Below, one piece after another: positions 37,265 to 43,562 of a stretch of DNA of 64,000 bases (position 1 is its first letter; every line of letters starts with the position of its first letter). The stretch lies in the NCBI RefSeq assembly GCF_000834635.1, contig NZ_JXQV01000030.1:1-64000 (forward strand). The letters run 5' to 3'. The notes beneath the pieces are model-generated. The model saw only the letters and a program-made list of their open reading frames with translations, made no database searches and was not told where the DNA came from. The position numbers were made by a program, and so were the translations under genes. This stretch comes from Agrobacterium tumefaciens. GTDB lineage: Bacteria; Pseudomonadota; Alphaproteobacteria; Rhizobiales; Rhizobiaceae.

Positions 37265-37280
37265 CCACAAGATATTGTGT
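37265..37280. promoter_or_regulatory. Second NrdR-like box, 246 bp further upstream
   Basis: CCACAAGATATTGTGT also agrees with the recalled NrdR consensus at 14 of 16 positions, with mismatches at positions 1 and 7. It lies 246 bp centre-to-centre from the first box, close to a whole number of helical turns. The distance is unusual for NrdR pairs, so this is less certain. The rest of 36867-37500 is AT-rich without a gene. Confidence 0.4.
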
Positions 37281-37500
37281 GGGGCTCCTGTGGAAAACGG
37301 GGAAAGAAAAAGGCATTATAAAATTCAGTAACTTGGATCGATTTTAACCATACCCGAACCGCCTTCCTCACGTTGCGGAATGCGACTTTTTGATTTTTTT
37401 GCGCAAAATCTTGGTGTTGTGTACAAGCAACAGGGGGGTGATTTCCACATCTTCCCACTTTGGTCTTGACGGGCTGCAAATGCTGGGCAGCAGACGCAAA

Positions 37501-37522
37501 AAAGCCGCCCGGAGGCGGCTTT
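37501..37522 (-). terminator. Intrinsic terminator of gpt
   Basis: A 9-bp perfect stem (AAAGCCGCC / GGCGGCTTT) with loop CGGA. On the minus strand it is followed by TTTGCGTC within a T-rich run, 29 bases after the gpt stop codon. Confidence 0.8.
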
Positions 37523-37550
37523 GATGGAAAAATCGGCAGAGGGGGCGGCC

Positions 37551-38048
37551 TTAGCCGCGCGAGCCCTTTGCAATCGGTTCCTGATAGGTGAAGCCCAGAT
37601 CCCAAGGGAAATAGATCCAGGTATCCTGGCTGACTTCGGTGATGAAGGTGTCGATTGTTGGCACACCCTTGGGCTTGGCGTAAACGCAGGCGAAATGCGC
37701 CTTGGGCAACATTTCACGCACTTCGATGGCGGTCTTGCCCGTATCGGTCAGGTCGTCGACGACGAGAATGCCTTCGCCACCCTTTTCCAGCAGTTCGGGA
37801 GAGATACCCTTGAGCAGCATCGTCTCGCCCTGATTGACATAATCATGGCGCGTGGCGATGCAGACGGTATCGATGAGGCGGATGTTCAGCTCACGTGAGA
37901 TGATGGCTGCCGGAACGAGGCCACCGCGGGTGATGCAGACAATGGCGCTGAACTCCTGGTTCAGACCGGCAAGACGCCAGGCCAGAGCGCGGGCATCACG
38001 GTGAAATTGATCCCACGAGACGGGAAAGGCTTTATCGGGAAGGGACAT
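37551..38048 (-). CDS. gpt: Xanthine phosphoribosyltransferase
   Basis: A 165-aa type I phosphoribosyltransferase that converts xanthine (and guanine) plus PRPP to nucleotides. The PRPP loop is [14 protein letters not shown] (about 93-106). [33 protein letters not shown] is typical of Gpt, and the C-terminal WIYFPWDLG supports the enterobacterial-like Gpt assignment. It is probably associated with the membrane surface, as in E. coli. It is monocistronic with its own terminator. It faces nrdJ's upstream region on the same strand, so purine salvage and deoxynucleotide supply genes are neighbours. Confidence 0.93.
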   Translation of the reverse strand: MSLPDKAFPVSWDQFHRDARALAWRLAGLNQEFSAIVCITRGGLVPAAIISRELNIRLIDTVCIATRHDYVNQGETMLLKGISPELLEKGGEGILVVDDLTDTGKTAIEVREMLPKAHFACVYAKPKGVPTIDTFITEVSQDTWIYFPWDLGFTYQEPIAKGSRG

Positions 38049-38179
38049 GGGGCGTCTACCATCTGGTCAAAATTGTTGATGGCTTTGGCTAATAGCGGGA
38101 AGAAAGCCTGAAATGCAAGCACATCGCATCTGCCTTCAACCGCTTTCTCTCAAAGCCGCCTGAACATAAAAGAGAATTC

Positions 38180-39061
38180 TCAGCCATTGCTGCCCAGAAA
38201 AGTGCCGATGACGCGGTTGCGACCGGCATCCTTGGCTCGATAAAGCGCGCTATCGGCGCGGCGGAGCAACTGTTGCAGGCGCTCGCCGGGGCCTGCTTCC
38301 ACCACGCCGAAGCTGCAGGTGATGCGGCCTCGGGCCAGGGGATCGAGAAGGCACGATTCAAAGGCTGTGCGCAGCCGTTCTGCAATTGCTACGGCATCCG
38401 TGCCTGATGTGCGGGGAAGGACGATGCAGAATTCCTCGCCGCCGATGCGGGAGGCCAGATCATAGGGCCTCAGCGAATCCTTGACGATTTCCCCCACGAT
38501 CATCAGCACCTTGTCTCCGACATCATGGCCGTAATCATCATTGATGAGCTTGAAGTTATCGAGGTCGAACAGAATGATGGACAGCGGATCGCCGGAACGG
38601 TCAGCCTGCGACTGCATGGCAGGTACCTGCTCGGTCAGCCAGCGCCGGTTTGCAAGCCCGGTCAGAAAATCCGTTGTGGCCTGATGCTTGAGCTGTTTGG
38701 TCAGTTCCTCGACCTGGATCAGCATGGATTGGGTGGCCTGCGTGACGATGGAAATCTCGTCCTTGCCGAGTGATTTCAGCTTCAGCAGGCTTTTATCCTG
38801 CGGATATCTCTCCAGCGCGCCCGCCAGATGATGCAGCGGACGAATGAAGCGCCAGAGCGCATAGAGGCAAAATGCGGTGCCCAGAAGGGTTGCGACGAGG
38901 ATCAGGGTGAAGACCGGCACGGGGCCCGTATCCAGTCCGAACAGCAGAAAGAGGATCAAGGCAATCAGAGGAACGTGGACGCTCAGAAACGAAACGACGA
39001 AAATCTTCGCAATAAGGGATTGTCGAAAAGCTGGCATCAAGGGTCGTTTCTCAGTCGGCAT
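38180..39061 (-). CDS. Diguanylate cyclase with two membrane helices
   Basis: A 293-aa cyclic-di-GMP synthase. Two membrane helices (about 17-41 and 48-70) with almost no periplasmic loop precede a HAMP-like linker (RPLHHLAGALERYPQ...) and a coiled coil. The GGDEF domain starts at DFLTGLANRR (131-140) and has the active site GGEEF (207-211). RPYD at 198-201, five residues before it, is an intact inhibitory I-site, so product feedback is expected. GAAGGTGAAGA precedes the ATG. No EAL domain is fused. The input signal is unknown. Confidence 0.92.
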   Translation of the reverse strand: MPTEKRPLMPAFRQSLIAKIFVVSFLSVHVPLIALILFLLFGLDTGPVPVFTLILVATLLGTAFCLYALWRFIRPLHHLAGALERYPQDKSLLKLKSLGKDEISIVTQATQSMLIQVEELTKQLKHQATTDFLTGLANRRWLTEQVPAMQSQADRSGDPLSIILFDLDNFKLINDDYGHDVGDKVLMIVGEIVKDSLRPYDLASRIGGEEFCIVLPRTSGTDAVAIAERLRTAFESCLLDPLARGRITCSFGVVEAGPGERLQQLLRRADSALYRAKDAGRNRVIGTFLGSNG

Positions 39062-39394
39062 TCTTCACCTTCTCTCGTTACGGGCGACGGGTACGTTATA
39101 GCAGCGCAAGCTAACACAACGAAAAGAAGCAATTCCGTGGCTTGCGGCATGTTTTTCCGGTTTGCCAGTGGTTTGCACAAGTCAAAGTGTCAAAACGCAA
39201 AGAGAACGGCGATTGGATCAGCTTTGTGTGAAAAATAGTTGAGATGATCGGCATCGTCTGATGGCGCAACCGCTCGGTCTCACCAAGGGCTAAAGCACCC
39301 TTTGAATCGGTGTTGTGGTGCGCAATCATTGTGCCTGTCGTGCAGCCATTTTCACCCGATCCGTCGCTCACGGTCTGATCAATGCCGCCATTCA

Positions 39395-39444
39395 GAAAAA
39401 ATAAGCCCCTGTTTTGAATAGGAAATCCTTATTTTGCAGGGCTT
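39395..39444 (-). terminator. Orphan minus-strand terminator-like hairpin
   Basis: On the minus strand AAGCCCTG pairs with CAGGGGCTT (one bulge) around a long partly paired loop, and is followed by ATTTTTTC. No annotated minus-strand gene ends here, so it may end a small RNA or block antisense transcription from the tRNA region. The rest of 39062-39489 shows no gene. Confidence 0.4.
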
Positions 39445-39489
39445 CTGGCGCGGCCTGTCATTTTTTTGTCAAAAGACGCATTTTCTCGC

Positions 39490-39518
39490 TTGCGATATCG
39501 AAAACCTCTGACTATAAG
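39490..39518 (+). promoter_or_regulatory. Promoter of tRNA-Glu
   Basis: TTGCGA (39490-39495) and TATAAG (39513-39518) are separated by 17 bases, 21 bases before the mature tRNA 5' end. This is a good sigma-70-type promoter, and GGGCGCC follows as a GC-rich discriminator. Confidence 0.65.
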
Positions 39519-39539
39519 GGCGCCACACGACAAGTGTAC

Positions 39540-39614
39540 GCGCCCTTCGTCTATCGGTTAGGACGACAGATTTTCATTCTGTAAAGAGGGGTTCGACTCC
39601 CCTAGGGCGTACCA
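39540..39614 (+). tRNA. tRNA-Glu (anticodon TTC)
   Basis: 75 bases including encoded CCA. The acceptor stem GCGCCCT pairs with AGGGCGT (G1-U72 wobble). The anticodon arm ACAGA/TCTGT carries the loop TTTTCAT with TTC. The T arm is AGGGG-TTCGACT-CCCCT. All arms fold normally. Confidence 0.95.
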
Positions 39615-39773
39615 CTTGTGTGTATTTACCTCCCCCAATAATTGAATATAGCTTAAACCATGCGTCAAAACACGTGTGTTTTGTGGCCGATGAACTTTTC
39701 CATCATCTCTCGGGGTTGATTGTTTGCCCCATTCGCTGAAGCTTTCTCCGTGAAGAATCGGGAGGAGCTGTCC

Positions 39774-40220
39774 GTGAGCGTACCATTTTCCCTTGTCGGC
39801 ATAGATCACGTCGTTCTGCTGGTGGATGACATGGACAAGGCCTTGCACTTCTATCACGAGGTTATGGGGTGCAGGCCGGGATATTCCTATCCAGCACTGG
39901 GCATGGAGCAGGTCTGGTGCGGGGCATCACTCATCGTTTTATGGGATATTACCCATCCAGGCGGACATAAGGCGGCACCGCCCGTTGCGGGCGGGCGCAA
40001 TGTCGACCACATCTGCATTGCCACCGGACCCTTCGAACACAAGGAACTGCGCGCGCACCTGGAAAATCACGGTGTGAAGATCGACCGCGAGGCCATGCAT
40101 GGCGGCGCGCGCGGAATGGGCCACTCCTTCTATATACACGACCCATTTGGCAACATGCTGGAAATCAAGGGACCGGCGGAATATCCCGACGGAAGAAACA
40201 TCGCCACATTCCGGCAATGA
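39774..40220 (+). CDS. VOC family protein (glyoxalase/bleomycin-resistance/dioxygenase fold)
   Basis: A 148-aa protein of two beta-alpha-beta-beta-beta modules: IDHVVLLVDDMDKALHFYHEVMGCRPGYS with a metal-ligand His at about 11, and RNVDHICIATG with a second His. The C-terminal FYIHDPFGNMLEIKG supplies the usual Glu ligand. Members bind a divalent metal and act on small substrates or bind toxins; the substrate is unknown. GTG 39774 follows GGAGGAG at ideal spacing. It lies 160 bp after tRNA-Glu. Confidence 0.87.
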   Translation: MSVPFSLVGIDHVVLLVDDMDKALHFYHEVMGCRPGYSYPALGMEQVWCGASLIVLWDITHPGGHKAAPPVAGGRNVDHICIATGPFEHKELRAHLENHGVKIDREAMHGGARGMGHSFYIHDPFGNMLEIKGPAEYPDGRNIATFRQ

Positions 40221-40305
40221 TGGGCACGGTAATGTGAGAGATGAACGTGCAACCTGGGCAACGGCCGGGCGTTGTTCCCGAGCATCAATTTGGAGCATCG
40301 CAGCC

Positions 40306-40836
40306 ATGAATCGTTTGTTGAGTTCGTTAAGCGCCGTCGTGGCGTTTTCCTGTCTTGGCGCAGGTCTTGTGCCTGAGGCGAAGGCGGAACCGTCAGTCGC
40401 GCAGGTAGACATGTCTCACTATCAGGGTAAATGGCTGGAAATCGGCCGGACGCCGATGTGGCTGACCGATGGCTGCGAAGCCGGTTTCACCATTTACAAA
40501 AAGGGTGCTGCGCCCAATCAGGTCATGGTTCAGGACGGTTGCCGCGAAGGCTCGCCGCAGGGCAAGCTCAAGACCATCGAGGGCCTGGGCACACTGACGG
40601 ATTCGAAGACCACCAAAGCCAAGCTGAAAGTTCGCTACCCGCTGTTGATAACCTTCGATTACTGGGTGCTCTATCAATCGCCGGATCGCAGCTGGTTCAT
40701 CAGTGCCGATCCCAAGATGAAGAACCTCTGGATCTATTCGCGCACTGTTCCTTCAAAGCCGCTTCTGGCACGCATGGTGAAAAAGGCCGGTGAGCTGGGA
40801 TATGACACCAGCAAGCTGGAATTTCCCAAGTTCTGA
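40306..40836 (+). CDS. Secreted lipocalin family protein
   Basis: A 176-aa exported protein. The signal peptide covers about 1-27 (SLSAVVAFSCLGAGLVPEAKA); it has a Cys at 16 but no typical lipobox before the cut site, so it is probably a soluble periplasmic protein. The lipocalin GxW motif is YQGKWLEIGRTPMW, and later YWVLYQSPDRSWFISADP and LWIYSRTVP match bacterial Blc-like barrels. These bind lipophilic ligands and help envelope maintenance. It lies 85 bp after the VOC gene and ends at a strong terminator. Confidence 0.85.
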   Translation: MNRLLSSLSAVVAFSCLGAGLVPEAKAEPSVAQVDMSHYQGKWLEIGRTPMWLTDGCEAGFTIYKKGAAPNQVMVQDGCREGSPQGKLKTIEGLGTLTDSKTTKAKLKVRYPLLITFDYWVLYQSPDRSWFISADPKMKNLWIYSRTVPSKPLLARMVKKAGELGYDTSKLEFPKF

Positions 40837-40857
40837 CATTGATCCGCTCATAATGAG

Positions 40858-40886
40858 AAATGCCCGCAGGTTTGCGGGCATTTTTT
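40858..40886 (+). terminator. Intrinsic terminator of the lipocalin gene
   Basis: A perfect 11-bp stem (AAATGCCCGCA / TGCGGGCATTT) with a GGTT loop, followed by TTTATTG. It is a near copy of the hairpin 42 bp downstream that serves the opposite strand. Confidence 0.85.
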
Positions 40887-40910
40887 ATTGCTCATCTGTG
40901 ATTCAAGAAA

Positions 40911-40932
40911 ATGCCCGCGGTGAAGCGGGCAT
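40911..40932 (-). terminator. Intrinsic terminator of the convergent membrane protein gene
   Basis: An 8-bp stem (ATGCCCGC / GCGGGCAT) with a 6-base loop, followed by TTTTCTTG on the minus strand. It lies 23 bases past the stop codon at 40956. Confidence 0.7.
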
Positions 40933-40955
40933 CTCGTTCTTTGATGTTACATCGC

Positions 40956-41855
40956 TTATGCGATGACGGTTTCGCGGCGGCGTTCCGTGTGGGCAGCGCC
41001 GATGTTGCCACCGAAGAGAGCGGCGATTGCGCCAATCAGCAGGGTGCCGAAGGCAACGTAGGATGCGGCAGAAACACCTGTCGCTGTTGCCTGTGCGGCT
41101 TCAGTCGCGGTTTTCTTTGCCTGTTCCATGGCCTGTTTGTACTGGTTTTCGTAATCGGTAACCTGCGTACGGGCCTGCTCGACGGGGATGTTCTGTGCGC
41201 GTGCAAGCGCTTCGGCTGCACGGTTGCGGGCATCGGCAGCCTGAGACTGGTCACCAGTCAAAGCGGCACGCATGGCGCTGACAGCTGCGTCACGCAGGGC
41301 CTGTGGGTCATTGCCGCCGCTTGCTTCGCGAATGCTCTGCTCGATGCTGGAAACAGGATCATTTGCGTTTGCAAGGGCAGGGGCCGCAGCCGTTGCCGCT
41401 GTTGCGACCGTGGAGCCGGCACCAGAGAAGACGCTTGTGACGCCGGTGAATGCACCGCCAACTAGCGCGCCAACCGATGTGCTGAGCAGGTAAAACACAA
41501 CAAGCGTTGTGACCGCCCAGGATGTGAGGCCGTGAAGTGCGCCGGTGGAGCGAACCACGCGACCGGACAGGCGGCTGGCGACATAAGCGCCGACGAAGGC
41601 TGCAATGATGCCGCTGATGATGACCCAGATGACCGAACCCATGGAGAGCGATGATGCGGTCGGCGTGTCATTTTGCGCTGGATCGATAACGCCAGCGCCG
41701 ATGGCCAGACCCAGAAGGTTCAGCAAAAGGTGCAGGGAAAGTGCAATAGCAACACCGGCAAAGATGCTGCCCCAGGAAACATTGGCAATAGGTTCGCGGG
41801 ATACAGGGGCGTGAACGCCTGCGGTTGTTGTTGCGTATCTGGTCTGATCAGTCAT
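40956..41855 (-). CDS. Rhizobial membrane protein of unknown function (often labelled PhnA-like)
   Basis: A 299-aa inner-membrane protein. The N-terminal SREPIANVSWGSIFAGVAIALSLHLLLNLLGLAIGAGVIDP and three further helices up to about residue 150 form the membrane part. A long Ala/Gln/Glu-rich helical segment follows (about 160-255, ARNRAAEALARAQNIPVEQARTQVTDYENQY), then one last helix (AASYVAFGTLLIGAIAALFGGNIGAAH). Small-residue motifs (SGxxxxxxGAYVASRLSGR) suggest tight helix packing. The PhnA-like label has no functional support that I can see. Confidence 0.72.
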   Translation of the reverse strand: MTDQTRYATTTAGVHAPVSREPIANVSWGSIFAGVAIALSLHLLLNLLGLAIGAGVIDPAQNDTPTASSLSMGSVIWVIISGIIAAFVGAYVASRLSGRVVRSTGALHGLTSWAVTTLVVFYLLSTSVGALVGGAFTGVTSVFSGAGSTVATAATAAAPALANANDPVSSIEQSIREASGGNDPQALRDAAVSAMRAALTGDQSQAADARNRAAEALARAQNIPVEQARTQVTDYENQYKQAMEQAKKTATEAAQATATGVSAASYVAFGTLLIGAIAALFGGNIGAAHTERRRETVIA

Positions 41856-42036
41856 TTCGCTCTCCGGTAACGTAGCGCGGGTTTCGCGCCTGCTCAGAAC
41901 GATGTCGTGATCTCTTTGTTCCTGAGTATTGTATGAAATACTAATTGAAATGGATTGGCGCTGTTGCGCGCCGGTCTTTCTTTTTACATGGGACGCGATA
42001 GTGACTGTTCATGCCAAGTCTCACTTGGCTCAAAGA

Positions 42037-42909
42037 TCATCTGTTGAGCGGCTTTCTCAACCGTCCTGCGGCGTCCTGAATATATTGCCAGGCGACGCGG
42101 CCAGAGCGGCCACCGCGCGTCGTTGCCCATTCCAGCGCTTCGTGGTGGAGGGTGTCTTTCGGCAGCCCCAGATCGAAATGGTCGGCATAGCCATCGATCA
42201 TGGCAAGGTAGTCGTCCTGGCTGCACTTGTGGAAGCCGAGCCAGAGGCCGAAGCGATCCGAAAGGGAGACTTTTTCCTCAACCGCTTCAGACGGATCGAT
42301 GGCGGTGGACTGCTCATTCTCCATCATGTGGCGTGGCAGAAGGTGGCGGCGGTTGGATGTTGCGTAAAACAGCACATTGTCAGGCCTGCCTTCAATGCCG
42401 CCATCAAGGGCTGCCTTGAGCGACTTATAGGCCGTATCATCATGGTCGAAGGAAAGGTCGTCGCAGAAGAGAATAATGCGATGGTCAGCTCTTTTCAAAA
42501 TGTCCATCAAGGCGGGGAGGGTGTGGATATCTTCGCGGTGGACTTCCACGAGTTTCAGCGACACCTCGCCTGCGGCCCTGACATCTTCGTGAACAGCTTT
42601 GACCAGCGATGATTTGCCCATGCCGCGTGCGCCCCACAGCAGCACATTGTTGGCGGCAAAGCCCTGAGCAAAGCGCAACGTGTTTTCGTGGAGAATATCG
42701 CGCACATGATCTACGCCGCGAATGAGTTGCAGGGCGATACGGTTTGGCCGTGCCACCGGCTGAAGCCAGCTGTTTGCGGGTATCCAGACGAAGCAATCGG
42801 CGCTGGACCAATCATTGACCGCTGGCGCGGGGCCTGCCAGACGCTCAACCGCAGCAGCCAGGCGACGCACTTCAGCCAGCAAGGCGAGGTTGGTTTCTTC
42901 CGGCGTCAT
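42037..42909 (-). CDS. DUF815 family AAA ATPase
   Basis: A 290-aa cytosolic ATPase. Walker A is GARGMGKSSL (93-102) and Walker B is IILFCDDLSF (about 145-154), followed by sensor-like VLFYATSNRRHLLPRHM. This is the order seen in DUF815 proteins, which are related to DnaC/Cdc48-type AAA modules and of unknown role. ATG 42909 follows GGGAGACGTTGAG; the longer frame to 42990 has no site. It is divergent from the yajC-secDF operon with 233 bp between starts. Confidence 0.88.
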   Translation of the reverse strand: MTPEETNLALLAEVRRLAAAVERLAGPAPAVNDWSSADCFVWIPANSWLQPVARPNRIALQLIRGVDHVRDILHENTLRFAQGFAANNVLLWGARGMGKSSLVKAVHEDVRAAGEVSLKLVEVHREDIHTLPALMDILKRADHRIILFCDDLSFDHDDTAYKSLKAALDGGIEGRPDNVLFYATSNRRHLLPRHMMENEQSTAIDPSEAVEEKVSLSDRFGLWLGFHKCSQDDYLAMIDGYADHFDLGLPKDTLHHEALEWATTRGGRSGRVAWQYIQDAAGRLRKPLNR

Positions 42910-43142
42910 CTCAACGTCTCCCGAATAATTGTTGTCGCGCAATCCACCATATGAGGACGGCATAACACTAGAATTTCTGCGGGGTAGCATGGTGTTTACC
43001 TTCTTGAAAGGTTATGAGGCGTGGAAACGGTACTGCGTATCGCCTGTGTCTGTTGCATTCCGGGCGATCACAACTATATTCCGGCGGCTTGAAAAGCCGG
43101 CCAGTGGCTAAGACTGCGCCCGAATAATCTGAGGAGTTCTTT

Positions 43143-43499
43143 ATGTTCATTAGCCAAGCTTTTGCCCAGGATGCGGCAGGCGCACCATCTGCATTCGGGT
43201 CCGGCCTTGAAATGCTTTTCCTGTTCGCCCCACTCATGGTGGTCTGGTACTTCTTCCTGATCCGTCCACAGCGCGCGCAGTTGAAGAAGCGTCAGGAAAC
43301 ACTCACGGCCATTCGCCGTGGTGACCAGGTTGTTCTGGGCGGCGGCATCGTTGGCAAGGTAACCAAGGTTATCGACGACAACGAGCTGGAAGTCGAAATT
43401 GCTGAAGGCGTCAAGGTTCGCGCATCGCGCACCTACATCGCTGAAGTCCGCGTCAAGGGTGAGCCGGTCAAGACCGAAGCTCCTGCCAACGCAAAGTAA
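43143..43499 (+). CDS. yajC: Sec translocon accessory subunit YajC
   Basis: A 118-aa protein with one membrane helix (MLFLFAPLMVVWYFFLIRP, about 24-42) directly followed by the YajC signature RPQRAQLKKRQETLTAIRRGDQVVLGGGIVGKVTKVIDDNELEVEIAEGVKVR. It joins SecD and SecF in the complex assisting SecYEG-dependent export. It is the first gene of the operon, 63 bp upstream of secDF. A GAGGAG site precedes the ATG. Confidence 0.95.
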   Translation: MFISQAFAQDAAGAPSAFGSGLEMLFLFAPLMVVWYFFLIRPQRAQLKKRQETLTAIRRGDQVVLGGGIVGKVTKVIDDNELEVEIAEGVKVRASRTYIAEVRVKGEPVKTEAPANAK

Positions 43500-43562
43500 A
43501 TGACAAGCAGGTTGCGGCATCCGCAACCTGGGTTCTGACACCCAAACTTGACCGAGACCTCA

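Noticed and set aside
37261-37460. Possible replication origin upstream of gpt/nrdJ (TTAACCACA and TTTTCCACA resemble DnaA boxes in AT-rich DNA)
   Set aside because: Only two imperfect boxes, no cluster, and no origin-associated genes (dnaA, hemE, repABC) nearby. An NrdR-controlled promoter region fits better.
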